A stretch of DNA of 64,000 nt from Herbinix sp. Lineage in GTDB: Bacteria > Bacillota > Clostridia > Lachnospirales > Lachnospiraceae. A program made the position numbers and the translations under genes. This document shows positions 27,179-36,649 of this stretch, one piece after another. A model generated the notes under the pieces. It was not told the DNA's origin and ran no database searches. It saw only the letters and a list, made by a program, of their open reading frames with translations. Positions within the stretch are counted from its first letter, which is position 1. Every line of letters starts with the position of its first letter. The DNA lies in the NCBI GenBank assembly GCA_029256105.1, contig JAQSYO010000014.1, positions 1 to 64,000 on the forward strand, written 5' to 3'.

Positions 27179-27212
27179 TGCAATCGATAAGAGTACTATT
27201 TATTTACAATAA

Positions 27213-27256
27213 AAAGGACATGCCGCAACTTAATATGTTAATTGCGACAGGTCCTT
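27213..27256 (+). terminator. Stem-loop after the anchored beta-helix gene
   Basis: AAGGAC..CGCAA pairs with TTGCG..GTCCTT around a TTAATATGTTAA region. The following T-run is short (TTCT), so efficiency is uncertain. Confidence 0.6.
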
Positions 27257-27303
27257 CTACTTATTACTAAAGATTTTTAATTGGTATTCCAGGCCTGTAG
27301 TGC

Positions 27304-27477
27304 TTACCTATTTTCTTCTCTTGCTGGCATTTCACTTGGGATAGTAGGAGTTGCAGTTGAAGGATTGGGATTCTCAATCTCGAAACTATTTTTATAGTCA
27401 ACATCATTATCGGAATTGTTGTTTTTAGAACCGGTATCTTTAGAGGGAGTACCTTTACTATTGTTAATATTTTTCAT
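27304..27477 (-). CDS. Small Ser/Asn/Pro-rich hydrophilic protein, unknown
   Basis: A 57-residue start (MKNINNSKGTPSKD) is supported by AAAGGAG about 9 bases upstream of the ATG at 27477; the in-frame ATG at 27516 lacks such support. The product is low-complexity and disordered-looking, with a PNPSTATPTIP segment and a charged end. It resembles small hydrophilic spore-associated or surface proteins in style only. I do not recognise it. Confidence 0.55.
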   Translation of the reverse strand: MKNINNSKGTPSKDTGSKNNNSDNDVDYKNSFEIENPNPSTATPTIPSEMPAREENR

Positions 27478-27749
27478 ATAATATGCTCCTTTCACGAATG
27501 CTATTAGTATGAACAATATGATAAAATGTATTCATTAAATTCGATAAACTTGATCGCGAAGTCATGAAAAAGGCGATCCTATTATTAACAGCTTATAGAT
27601 TAGGATTTAAATTAATTCGATATTGTGCTTATTTTAAATTTAATAATTAAATATTACGAATGTAACTATATCGTATAATTAATAAAGTAAATTCACATCA
27701 GAAAGCCTCAGGAATATAATAAAACAATAGAATGGTAGGGGATAGGAAC

Positions 27750-27992
27750 ATGCAAAATTACAATATTCAATACTCAGAAAATAATGAAAATGATGATATA
27801 TACTATAATCAGCAAAAGTTTTTGGAGCATGCAGCCTTTTCGGAGCATTTTGCAAGGCAAAAGATGGCGAATGCAAGTGATGACAAGGCATATTATCAGT
27901 ATGCAGAATTAGAGTATTTTCATAAGTCTAGAGCATTGCATTATAAGGGTCTATTTAGTGCTGAATCAACAATAGTAAATTACAACCAATAA
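27750..27992 (+). CDS. Small acidic Tyr/Asn-rich protein, unknown
   Basis: The protein has 80 residues from the ATG at 27750, with AGGGGATAGG upstream; an in-frame ATG at 27732 lacks a site. It is rich in Tyr, Asn, Glu and His (YYQYAELEYFHKSRALHY). Composition like this occurs in small sporulation-related proteins, but no family is recognised. Confidence 0.55.
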   Translation: MQNYNIQYSENNENDDIYYNQQKFLEHAAFSEHFARQKMANASDDKAYYQYAELEYFHKSRALHYKGLFSAESTIVNYNQ

Positions 27993-28347
27993 CGAGAAAG
28001 AACTTCCATCACCGGAACGAAATACTACAGTTGTTAAAACTGGAAAATAAAAGGTTCCTGCTTAAATTTTATTGAAAAATTTTATTAAAAAACTTGGCAG
28101 AAGACGAGATGTGGTATACAATAAGGATAAAGATGTCAATTTTACTCATATTTTGTTTGTTTATGGGAGAGTTTCATCCTTAATACGAATAGGTTGTCTA
28201 TGGACAAGGACGGTAATTGTTAATAGTAGTTGTAAATTATAGAAATTAAATACAATATAAAAATTTATTAAACTTTTTTCTTTAAAGAATAACAAATAAA
28301 TCAGGAGACGGAACAATAACTATACGAAAGATAATATGAGGATTTAT
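27993..28347. other. Intergenic region before the GGDEF-EAL gene
   Basis: It holds one good promoter (28094-28122) and AT-rich DNA with short direct repeats of AAATTTTATT. No terminator or small RNA is clear. Confidence 0.5.
28094..28122 (+). promoter_or_regulatory. Promoter for the GGDEF-EAL gene
   Basis: TTGGCA (28094-28099), 17 bases, TACAAT (28117-28122), about 225 bases before the start codon. Confidence 0.6.
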
Positions 28348-30933
28348 ATGGCGAAAAAAACATTGGTATTAATTAAAAGAGCAGTATTTGTTGTAATATT
28401 GGTCTATCTCGGTGCGTACTTATCACAATATGCATATGCAGAGGAGAATCATAGTGAAATTAAAAATGTTTTGGTTATAAACTCATATCATCAGGGTCTT
28501 ACCTGGACAAAGGAAGAAACGGAAGGAATTGTTGATACCATATTGGATAGTGACAGTAATATATCCATATTAACGGAATATATGGACTGGAAGAATTATC
28601 CGTATAATGAAAACATTATTTATTTCAAAGATTATTTAAAATATAAATATCAGCTCCAGCACATTGACATTATCATAACTACAGATGATGCTGCGTTACA
28701 ATTTGCATTAGAAAACAGAGAAGATATATTGTCGAATGCTCCGATTGTATTCTGTGGTATTAATACAGAAGGTGCAGAGAAATTAACAAAAGGATATGAT
28801 AGAGTAAGCGGTGTGATTGAAGAAGTTGATCCTACGGAAACGTTGAAAATGGCTTTTAATATTAATCCTCTCATAAAGAATATTTATCTTATTTACGATA
28901 ATTCGGAAAGTGGCCTTTCTACAGGAGAGATAGTCAAGGATAAAATTAAGATGTTTGATCCGAGTATCAATATCATATCCTGTAATAATTTGACTTATGA
29001 GGACTTGGTTAGTAGGGTACAGGTTCTAGAGGAAAATAGCATCATTCTGATAACAACTTATTACAGTGACGTACTAAATAAAAAAGTAGAAATGGATTTT
29101 GTGACGAGGGATATCAGTACGAACAGCAGTGTACCGGTGTATCATTTATATGATTTTGGTATGAATAAAGGTGCATTAGGTGGATCCATGTTAAGTGGAA
29201 GGCTGCAGGGAGAAAATGTCGCATCGATGGCATTACGCCTTCTAAACGGGGAAAGACAGGCATACATCCCTGTAATTAAACCGAATACAAACCGAATCGT
29301 ATTCGATTATCAGCAGATGAAGCGTTTCGGGATAGCATTAAAAGCTATTCCAAAAAACAGTGAAATTATAAATAAGCCATTTTCTTTTTATGAAACATAT
29401 AAGGCTTTGGTAATAAGTGTATTAGCCGGCTTTATCATTTTGATTACCTTTGTTGGTATCCTATTGTTCTATTTGGCAAAGATACACAGAATGAAGAAAA
29501 AAATATCTGACAGTCATGAAGAACTAACGCAGATTTATGAGGAACTGACAGCTTCTGATGAAGAGATGAGGCAGCAATACGACGAGATATTATCAATCAA
29601 TGAAAAGATTAGGATAGGAGAAGACAAACTTACCTATCTGGCATATCATGATTCCTTAACTGGCTTGCCGAATAAGCTTTCTTTATTCGAAAATTCAAAA
29701 TTCATTTTTATTCCGGAAAAGGGGATTGTGTCATTACTGTTTCTTGATATTGATAATTTTAAATTTGTAAATGATACCATGGGACATGCTTTTGGAGATC
29801 AGCTTATTATCAGCGTGAGTGAGAGGCTTACCTCGCTTTTGGAGCCCACCTATACCCTGTATCGACTTGGTGGGGATGAATTTGTAATTGTATTAGAAGA
29901 TATTCATAGTGTCAAAGAGGCTGAAAAATTTGTAGCCTTAATTCTTACTAAATTTTCAGAAGAATTTAAAATTTTAGATAGTATTTTACATATCAGTTTG
30001 AGCCTTGGAATTGTAATGTACCCAGAACACAGTGACGATTTAGAGCATCTACTGAAATATGCAGATATTGCTATGTATCGAGCAAAAGAGGGCGGAAGAA
30101 AAAATTATGTAATATATAATCCTTTGATGAATGAGGCTTTTACTGAAAGAGTTAATATAGAAAAACAGTTACATAATGCACTGGACAACAATGAGTTTGA
30201 GGTATATTATCAGCCCCAGTTGGATTTGAAGACACATAAAATTACAGGGTTTGAAGCTTTACTTCGTTGGAAAAATAGCGAGTTGGGTAATGTGTCTCCA
30301 CTTAAATTCATAAAAGTTGCAGAGGATACACATTTCATAATTCCTTTGGGAACCTGGGTGTTGAACAAAGCGTGCGAATTCTTGAAAAGCTTGAATAAAA
30401 AAGGCTTTGAGGATTTAACGGTATCTGTAAATATCTCTATCCTGCAGCTTTTACAAACTGATTTTTGTGATATTGTAGAGGAAACCTTAAATAAATTTCA
30501 GATAGATTCAAAATATCTTGAACTGGAAATTACGGAATCTATATTAATGGAGTCCTTTGAGAGCATTGGTACAAAGTTGGAAAAACTATCTGAAAAGAAT
30601 GTCAGAATTGCGCTGGATGATTTCGGGAAGGGCTATTCCTCATTAAATTATCTAAAACAGCTTCCTATCAACACTTTAAAGGTGGATAAAACTTTTGTGG
30701 ATAATATTACAGATAAAAGCGGAGATACATTAACCGGACATATTGTTACGATTGGTAAAAGTATGGGAATGTGTGTTGTTGCTGAGGGCGTGGAAAGACA
30801 GGAACAGATGGAGTATTTAATTCAACACGAATGCGATAAAATTCAAGGATACCTCTATAGTAGACCTGTTCCGGAAACGGAGTTAATCAAGCTGCTGGAA
30901 AAAACAAGGCTGGATGATATTCAGAAAGATTAA
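28348..30933 (+). CDS. Membrane GGDEF-EAL protein with ABC-substrate-binding-type sensor domain
   Basis: The protein has about 861 residues. A signal/first helix (about 5-30) leads to a periplasm-facing ABC_sub_bind-like domain (VLVINSYHQGLTW, IDIIITTDDAALQFA, APIVFCGIN; about 40-340). A second helix (about 372-393) and a coiled coil follow, then a GGDEF domain (GGDEF near 508) and an EAL domain (EALLR near 636, NI..LQ, ELEITES, ALDDFGKGYSSL, AEGVE). Both c-di-GMP motifs are intact; no RxxD inhibitory site is visible at the usual place. I prefer ATG 28348 because ATGAGG precedes it; ATG 28336 is possible. Confidence 0.92.
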   Translation: MAKKTLVLIKRAVFVVILVYLGAYLSQYAYAEENHSEIKNVLVINSYHQGLTWTKEETEGIVDTILDSDSNISILTEYMDWKNYPYNENIIYFKDYLKYKYQLQHIDIIITTDDAALQFALENREDILSNAPIVFCGINTEGAEKLTKGYDRVSGVIEEVDPTETLKMAFNINPLIKNIYLIYDNSESGLSTGEIVKDKIKMFDPSINIISCNNLTYEDLVSRVQVLEENSIILITTYYSDVLNKKVEMDFVTRDISTNSSVPVYHLYDFGMNKGALGGSMLSGRLQGENVASMALRLLNGERQAYIPVIKPNTNRIVFDYQQMKRFGIALKAIPKNSEIINKPFSFYETYKALVISVLAGFIILITFVGILLFYLAKIHRMKKKISDSHEELTQIYEELTASDEEMRQQYDEILSINEKIRIGEDKLTYLAYHDSLTGLPNKLSLFENSKFIFIPEKGIVSLLFLDIDNFKFVNDTMGHAFGDQLIISVSERLTSLLEPTYTLYRLGGDEFVIVLEDIHSVKEAEKFVALILTKFSEEFKILDSILHISLSLGIVMYPEHSDDLEHLLKYADIAMYRAKEGGRKNYVIYNPLMNEAFTERVNIEKQLHNALDNNEFEVYYQPQLDLKTHKITGFEALLRWKNSELGNVSPLKFIKVAEDTHFIIPLGTWVLNKACEFLKSLNKKGFEDLTVSVNISILQLLQTDFCDIVEETLNKFQIDSKYLELEITESILMESFESIGTKLEKLSEKNVRIALDDFGKGYSSLNYLKQLPINTLKVDKTFVDNITDKSGDTLTGHIVTIGKSMGMCVVAEGVERQEQMEYLIQHECDKIQGYLYSRPVPETELIKLLEKTRLDDIQKD

Positions 30934-30989
30934 AAGAACGAAACAAGTAAATAAATTGATGAAATTGATTAAATTGAATAAAGAAATGC

Positions 30990-31030
30990 CGAAAGCACTG
31001 ATGGAAACCTCAGTGCTTTCGATATTTTTT
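30990..31030 (+). terminator. Intrinsic terminator
   Basis: CGAAAGCACTGA pairs perfectly with TCAGTGCTTTCG, loop TGGAAACC, followed by ATATTTTTT. Confidence 0.88.
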
Positions 31031-31162
31031 GAATTCTGCTATAATAATTGTGCAAGATAAAAAAACGAAAATAATATTAATAGGACACTAGGTTCATAAT
31101 AGGAATAAAGAAATTGAATGTACAATAATTTCGTACATTACGGAACCTAAAGGAGATCAATC

Positions 31163-31741
31163 ATGGAAAAGAACGTAAAACTTTACTGGAAGCTATTCCT
31201 CTCCACATTCTCACTAAGTGCTTTTACATTTGGGGGTGGTTTTGTTATTGTACCTCTCATGAAGAAGAGATTTGTTGATAAGCTGAAATGGATAGAGGAA
31301 GAGGAGATGTTGAACTTAGTTGCAATATCACAATCTTCGCCAGGTCCAATTGCAGTAAACGCTTCTATTTTGGTTGGGTATCGAATGGCAGGAATATCAG
31401 GAGCCATTGTATCTACCCTTGGTACTGTATTGCCACCTTTAATAATCTTAACAACAATATCCTTCTTTTATGAAGCGTTCCGCAGTAGTGCTATAATAAG
31501 CGCATTATTAAAAGGAATGCAGGCAGGTATTGCTGCAGTCATTGTAGATGTAATCATAAGTCTAGCTGGTGGCATTGTGAAAGAAAAACATATCATATCA
31601 ATAATCATGATGGCTTTCGCTTTTGTAGCTACGTATTTTTTAAATGTAAATGTTGCATATATTGTTTTAGTTAGTGGAATGATTGGCGCCCTAACGTCTA
31701 TATATAGAGGAAAGAAAGAAAAAAGGGGAATTAAGCCATGA
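31163..31741 (+). CDS. Chromate-transporter-family half protein (N-type)
   Basis: The 192-residue CHR-domain membrane protein has FGGGFVIVPLM and SQSSPGPIAVNAS signatures and about six helices. Short-chain CHR proteins work as pairs of homologous halves; the partner follows with an ATGA overlap. Chromate efflux is the family name, but many clostridial members have no known substrate. GGAG precedes ATG. Confidence 0.88.
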   Translation: MEKNVKLYWKLFLSTFSLSAFTFGGGFVIVPLMKKRFVDKLKWIEEEEMLNLVAISQSSPGPIAVNASILVGYRMAGISGAIVSTLGTVLPPLIILTTISFFYEAFRSSAIISALLKGMQAGIAAVIVDVIISLAGGIVKEKHIISIIMMAFAFVATYFLNVNVAYIVLVSGMIGALTSIYRGKKEKRGIKP

Positions 31742-32310
31742 TTTATCTAAAATTGTTCTTAAGCTTTGTTCAGATCGGACTTTTTAGTATTGGAGGAGGC
31801 TATGCAGCGCTTCCGCTTATCCAGGAGCAGGTTGTAGATATCAATCATTGGCTTACCATGGCTGAATTTACCGATTTAATTACGATATCTGGGGTGACGC
31901 CAGGACCAATTGCGATTAATGCAGCTTCCTTTGTCGGAAATCAGTTGGGTGGGGTGGCTGGTGCATTGGTAGCCACGTTTGGTTGTGTCCTTCCATCCTT
32001 CATAATTGTAATAATTCTGGCGTTTTTTTATTTCAAATACAAGAATATATCAATTGTAAAGGGTATTCTAAGTGGTATACGACCTGCTGTAGTAGCGTTA
32101 ATCGCATCAGCAGGTGTATCCATACTAATCATTGCACTCTGGGGAGAGGGAGGGATTACGGCGAAACTTACGGATGTAAATTATTATGCAGCTGGTATCT
32201 TCTTCGCAAGTCTTTTCGTATTAAAAAAATGGAAACCCGATCCACTATTAGTTATGGCCGGATCCGGTATTATTGGAGTGATACTATATTTTTGTATTGG
32301 GGTATCGTAA
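31738..32310 (+). CDS. Chromate-transporter-family half protein (C-type)
   Basis: The 190-residue partner of the preceding gene has FSIGGGYAALPLIQ and SGVTPGPIAINAASFVG and about six helices. It overlaps the upstream stop by 4 bases, so the pair is translated in step and probably forms a heterodimer in the membrane. Confidence 0.88.
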   Translation: MIYLKLFLSFVQIGLFSIGGGYAALPLIQEQVVDINHWLTMAEFTDLITISGVTPGPIAINAASFVGNQLGGVAGALVATFGCVLPSFIIVIILAFFYFKYKNISIVKGILSGIRPAVVALIASAGVSILIIALWGEGGITAKLTDVNYYAAGIFFASLFVLKKWKPDPLLVMAGSGIIGVILYFCIGVS

Positions 32311-32387
32311 CTAAATAAAGATTTATTAATCTGCGATGCGAAAAAGCGATTCGATCTTATTTACATTTAGCACTTTTATAAGAATGA

Positions 32388-32438
32388 AAAAGCCAAAGCT
32401 TAAGAGATCATTTCTTAAGTTTTGGCTTTCGGTTTTAT
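32388..32438. terminator. Bidirectional terminator between convergent genes
   Basis: AAAGCCAAAGCTTAAG pairs with CTTAAGTTTTGGCTTT; T-rich on the plus side and A-run (T on minus) on the other. Confidence 0.82.
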
Positions 32439-32502
32439 TAAATAAAAACTATTCTTATTACTGATTATAGGGTTATTACTGATTATATGGTTGCTGTTTA
32501 AA

Positions 32503-32913
32503 TTAATATTGGTTCTGTCCACCATTGTATAAATTTTGGTTATACCGTTCAGCTAAGATATTCATATTCTTAACAAGAATATACTGTGCTACCAAAGAAC
32601 CAATCCCACAAATAAGGCTACCAAAGATCATCCATAGTAATACAGTCGTTCCGTTTTCTGAGAAATTCGTGCCATAGCGTGGTGCATTTTCGCTTAAGCG
32701 GTTACCAACATTATAGAGCCAGAACCAGTAGAAGATTCCGCAGGTAATGATGGATAATAGAATTACGATAATAAAATTCTGTGTCACTTTCCCGTCACCA
32801 TTACCTATTGTGTTCAAATCATCAGTATACATGTACCAAAAGATAATTCCGTAAATTCCAAAAGTAATAATGGTTAACAAAATCATAACTACAAAGTTTC
32901 TCTGCTGAATCAT
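32503..32913 (-). CDS. DUF4234-type membrane protein
   Basis: The 136-residue protein has about three to four helices. The family signature is a repeated pattern (LLTIITFGIYGIIFWY.. and LLSIITCGIFYWFWLY). Function unknown. It overlaps the upstream DUF2752 gene by 4 bases, so they form an operon. The C-terminal tail is Asn/Gln-rich. A GGGAGGG site precedes ATG. Confidence 0.85.
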   Translation of the reverse strand: MIQQRNFVVMILLTIITFGIYGIIFWYMYTDDLNTIGNGDGKVTQNFIIVILLSIITCGIFYWFWLYNVGNRLSENAPRYGTNFSENGTTVLLWMIFGSLICGIGSLVAQYILVKNMNILAERYNQNLYNGGQNQY

Positions 32914-33365
32914 TTGTACCCTCCCACGCCAAGTTGATGCAATAATTTTACCACTAATCCTGATGAAATGTCAATCTCTACCACTTCACTATTTGTAATA
33001 AATAGTCGAAAAAAATAAATGATAATGAAGGTGGGAATTATGATTGACCAAGCTAATTTATTATACTTTGGGTTTATGTAAGGTTCAAATAAAAATAAGA
33101 ATACGATAATTGGAGAAAGTAAAAATAATGGATGATAATGAAATGCCGCTTCAAAATCGAAGAATAACGCGGACCGTAACGCTCTTGTCATTCCGCAGCC
33201 GGGGCAGGAGATTCCCGTCAGATACTTGATTGGGCATCCAACATCAAACAGAGTAAGTAATAAATATAGAATAAAAATAAAAAAGATAAGTATTAGGCGA
33301 TCATTAATTATCTTTCTCGCGTCGTCTGATTTTAAAGGATGTAATGGATGAAATATTTTATTCAT
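32910..33365 (-). CDS. DUF2752 membrane protein
   Basis: The 151-residue protein has the family signature CPGCGMTRA (about residues 54-62) after the first helix, and three helices in total. Function unknown. The conserved cysteines suggest metal or disulfide chemistry, which is inference. First gene of a two-gene operon with DUF4234. Confidence 0.85.
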   Translation of the reverse strand: MNKIFHPLHPLKSDDARKIINDRLILIFFIFILYLLLTLFDVGCPIKYLTGISCPGCGMTRALRSALFFDFEAAFHYHPLFLLSPIIVFLFLFEPYINPKYNKLAWSIIIPTFIIIYFFRLFITNSEVVEIDISSGLVVKLLHQLGVGGYK

Positions 33366-33565
33366 AGGTGTTATCCCCTTGCGTACCTTTCAAAGATATA
33401 AATATCATACTATAAGAAACATAATAAAACAATAAGTGGGTTTTATATATAATTTATCATTAAATTTAATAAGATAGGATGGACAAATTATGACATTATT
33501 GATATAATAACAACAATGAATGCACACAAAATGCACTATTGATGCGCTATTTTTAGGAGGCCAAT

Positions 33566-34534
33566 ATGATTATAGGTGAGAATTTACCGAATATGCCATG
33601 GCAAGACCGTCCGGAAGGATGTAAGGACATTGTCTGGCGATATAACAATAACCCGATTATTAAGAGACACCAAATCCCCAGCGCCAACAGTATCTTTAAC
33701 AGTGCTGTAGTTGCAAAGGACGGCGCCTTTGTCGGAGTATTTAGAAGTGATGACAAGGCCATGGAGCAACGCTTATTTCTTGGCAAAAGCCAGAATGCGA
33801 TTGATTGGGATATTGAACATGATCCAATGCCTTTATTCAATGATAAAGAAGAACAAGTGGGTGTTGCATCCGGATATGATCCCAGAGTTTGCTGGATTGA
33901 AGATCGTTATTACGTTACTTGGTGTAATAGTTATCACGGACCAACAATCGGCGTGGCATATTCCTTTGACTTTAAGAAATTCTATCAATTAGAGAATGCA
34001 TTTTTACCTTTTAACCGTAATGGAGTTATGTTTCCTAGAAAAATAAATGGTAAATACATGATGTTTTCCCGTCCGAGTGATAATGGACATACACCGTTTG
34101 GTGATATGTACTTAAGCCAAAGTCCTGATATGGAGCACTGGGGCTATCATCGTTTTGTTATGCAGGCACAAGGTTGGGCATGGACAAAGGTTGGAGCTGG
34201 TCCAATACCAATCGAGACGAAAGAAGGTTGGCTACTCATATTCCACGGTGTTGGAACAACTTGTAACGGTATGATTTACTCCATGGGTGCTGCTATCTTA
34301 GATATTGACGAACCCTGGAAGGTGAAGTATAGATGCAAACCATTCATTTTTCATCCAGAAGAAATTTATGAATGTGTCGGAGACGTTCCGAACGTAACCT
34401 TTCCTTGTGCAACTTTGCAGGATGCAGCAACCGGAAGAATAGCAATTTATTATGGAGCAGCAGATACTGTAGTTGCTTTGGCATTTACACAGGTAGATGA
34501 ACTAATCCAATATATTAAAAATAACGCGTTATAA
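33566..34534 (+). CDS. Glycoside hydrolase family 130 phosphorylase (mannoside phosphorylase-like)
   Basis: The 322-residue five-bladed beta-propeller protein has GH130 motifs: NSIFNSAVV, SGYDPRVCWIEDRYYVTWC, the expected catalytic Asp in YDPR (about residue 110), PRKINGKYMMFSRPSD and the phosphate-binding GVGTTCNGMIYSMGAAILD region. GH130 enzymes phosphorolyse beta-1,4-mannosyl linkages, giving mannose 1-phosphate. Subfamily is not certain. AGGAGG precedes ATG. It is monocistronic and cytoplasmic. Confidence 0.9.
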   Translation: MIIGENLPNMPWQDRPEGCKDIVWRYNNNPIIKRHQIPSANSIFNSAVVAKDGAFVGVFRSDDKAMEQRLFLGKSQNAIDWDIEHDPMPLFNDKEEQVGVASGYDPRVCWIEDRYYVTWCNSYHGPTIGVAYSFDFKKFYQLENAFLPFNRNGVMFPRKINGKYMMFSRPSDNGHTPFGDMYLSQSPDMEHWGYHRFVMQAQGWAWTKVGAGPIPIETKEGWLLIFHGVGTTCNGMIYSMGAAILDIDEPWKVKYRCKPFIFHPEEIYECVGDVPNVTFPCATLQDAATGRIAIYYGAADTVVALAFTQVDELIQYIKNNAL

Positions 34535-34553
34535 TATTATTTATAAAAAGTAA

Positions 34554-34604
34554 GAGCTTGTTTTAGAGCAAAGTAACAAGATTTGCTCTAAAACAAGCTT
34601 TTTA
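34554..34604 (+). terminator. Intrinsic terminator after GH130
   Basis: AGCTTGTTTTAGAGCAAA pairs with TTTGCTCTAAAACAAGCT and is followed by TTTTTAAT. Confidence 0.88.
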
Positions 34605-34649
34605 ATATATACAATTGAGATATTAAATAAATACATTTTCATGCGATTC

Positions 34650-34678
34650 TTGACAATTCAACCAACTATAAGTATGAT
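34650..34678 (+). promoter_or_regulatory. Promoter of the HD-GYP gene
   Basis: Consensus TTGACA (34650-34655), 17 bases, TATGAT (34673-34678), 46 bases before ATG. Confidence 0.7.
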
Positions 34679-34723
34679 TAAATTGATGTATTAATATGAG
34701 GAAGAATACAGAGGAGAAGGTTC

Positions 34724-35800
34724 ATGAGGCTAGTTTCACTTTCAATGTTAAATAACGATATGTTATTGGCAAAATCAATTTATTATAACGATTGTTTGGT
34801 GCTAAAGGAAGGTACAATCGACCTAGTGAGGTTTACTGCAAGTCTTAAAAAACTTGGCATTGATTATATATATGTGGAAGATTCCAAAAGTACTGGAATT
34901 GTGATACCAGATGCTATTTCTGAGGAGACGAGAATATCCTGTAAAAAGATCCTCCGTCAGACAATCGAAGACTTTTCAAACAAAACGATAATTGATTTAA
35001 CCGATATGACTGGTACTATTAATAGTATTATTGATGATATTTTAGAGAACCCAGATATTCAGATTAGTTTAAATGATATTGGTGCATCAGATGAATATAC
35101 TTTTTCACATTCTGTAAGTACAACGGTATATTCTCTTTTGATCGCAAATCGGTTAGGTTATAACAGGAAGATGATGGAAAAGTTAGCTGCGGGTGCTTTA
35201 CTTCATGATATGGGAAAGATCTTACTGGATAATAAGATTGTTAATAAACAAGGGAAATTGGATCCGGAGGAATATGAACATATTAAGCAGCATACAACCC
35301 TAGGATACGAAGCTCTTAAGAAATGTGTCAGTTTAACAGAGTTATCACGAATAATATCCTTGTATCATCATGAAACAATGGATGGTACTGGTTACCCTAC
35401 ACAGGCTATGGCAGGGGAATTACACGAATTCACGAGAATCGTTGCGGTCGCTGACGTATATGATGCGTTAGTATCGGACCGGTGCTATCGTAAAAAATGG
35501 AGCTCAAACACGGCTGTTAACTATTTGATTGAACACGCGGGAACACAATTTGATACAAAGCTTGTTTCGGTATTAATTAAGCAAATAGCGATATATCCTA
35601 ATGGTTCCATGGTTCGTCTATCGAACAATACGATTGGAATTGTGAAGGAACAAAATATTAACTTTCCATTAAGGCCGATTATTCGAGTAATAAAAGATAA
35701 TGAAGGAAATGATATAGAAATGTATGAAATAGATCTTATGAAGATATTATCGATAACAATAATTGAATCGGAGATTGAAATGAATTGTGATTGGTTGTAA
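34724..35800 (+). CDS. HD-GYP domain cyclic-di-GMP phosphodiesterase
   Basis: The 358-residue protein has an N-terminal region (about 1-85) of the kind common in clostridial HD-GYP proteins. The HD-GYP domain (about 110-300) has LLHDMGK, then HHETMDGTGYP and the ADVYDALVSDR segment. The HD pair and the full HHExxDGxGYP motif are intact, so hydrolysis of c-di-GMP is expected. There is no membrane segment or receiver domain. Own promoter; GAGGAG-type site before ATG. Confidence 0.92.
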   Translation: MRLVSLSMLNNDMLLAKSIYYNDCLVLKEGTIDLVRFTASLKKLGIDYIYVEDSKSTGIVIPDAISEETRISCKKILRQTIEDFSNKTIIDLTDMTGTINSIIDDILENPDIQISLNDIGASDEYTFSHSVSTTVYSLLIANRLGYNRKMMEKLAAGALLHDMGKILLDNKIVNKQGKLDPEEYEHIKQHTTLGYEALKKCVSLTELSRIISLYHHETMDGTGYPTQAMAGELHEFTRIVAVADVYDALVSDRCYRKKWSSNTAVNYLIEHAGTQFDTKLVSVLIKQIAIYPNGSMVRLSNNTIGIVKEQNINFPLRPIIRVIKDNEGNDIEMYEIDLMKILSITIIESEIEMNCDWL

Positions 35801-35821
35801 CTGTGAGAACTGTTTAAAGAC

Positions 35822-35893
35822 AAAAGGAATGATGTAATCGGAAGCTATTCTCAAGTTCTAAGAGGGAAGCATTTCAATTATATCATTCCTTTT
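35822..35893. terminator. Large-loop terminator between convergent genes
   Basis: AAAAGGAATGATGTAAT pairs with ATTATATCATTCCTTTT (one wobble) across a loop of about 37 bases; T-rich on both strands. Confidence 0.6.
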
Positions 35894-35931
35894 ATATATT
35901 TAATTCGAGCAAACTCCTCCGACCTTAAACA

Positions 35932-36504
35932 CTATCTTGCCCTGATCTTTGCATTTGCAGGAATACTAATAACATGTTGTAAGGGCTTCCACACTATTAC
36001 TGCGATTGCGAAATCGATTAAACTATGAATTATTGTACCAACTCCAACTAATCCGATAACAGTAAACAGATACCCTTTTGCATAATATGCGGTGGTCATT
36101 CCACCCCAATAATAAAAGCTGACAACCGTAACTTCTGCAATTGCATGTACTACAGAAATAACAAATGCAAAGGTGGCCATACTTTTCATGGAAAGTAAAA
36201 TGTTATTATTCTTCTTCAGTATATAAGCACCCAAAGTAGCGAATATAATATGAGTTAATGCTCTTAGAACAATAACCAGAGGAAAACCGCCAATAAAGAA
36301 GCCAAAACTAGTGACTAACGCAACAGTAACCGCAACCGGTGGGGAGATAAACATTGCAATAAATATTGCTACATGGCTAGCCAGGGTATAAGAGGCAGGC
36401 TCCAACATAATTTTAAAAGGCGAGAACATAGGAATAACAATTCCAACAGCACATAGTAATGCTGCAGTACACATGGTCTTAATTTTGTTCGTTTGATTTG
36501 TCAT
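35932..36504 (-). CDS. ECF-transporter S-component-like membrane protein
   Basis: The protein is 190 residues with about six helices. The pattern TMCTAALLCAVGIVIPMFSP and ASHVAIFIAMFISPPVAV is that of ECF vitamin-transporter substrate-binding subunits. The vitamin is not identifiable, and the ECF ATPases/T component are not nearby, so a shared module is assumed. Of two possible starts (GTG 36513, ATG 36504) I choose ATG, since GTG lies too close to the AAGG site. Confidence 0.75.
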   Translation of the reverse strand: MTNQTNKIKTMCTAALLCAVGIVIPMFSPFKIMLEPASYTLASHVAIFIAMFISPPVAVTVALVTSFGFFIGGFPLVIVLRALTHIIFATLGAYILKKNNNILLSMKSMATFAFVISVVHAIAEVTVVSFYYWGGMTTAYYAKGYLFTVIGLVGVGTIIHSLIDFAIAVIVWKPLQHVISIPANAKIRAR

Positions 36505-36649
36505 AATAATCACATACCTTCCCTTTTTTGTGGATAGACAGAGTATACATGAGACATGATAGCTGTCTTGTCAGTAGTAATTATATCGAACTAAATTAGA
36601 AATGTCAACTGATAGTATTAGTAAATTTCTATCTGTTATTCCTATAAAG

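Noticed and set aside
31983..32318. Cys/Tyr-rich frame overlapping the second chromate-transporter half.
   Set aside because: It lies wholly in another frame of a well-recognised gene, with no ribosome site; shadow frame.
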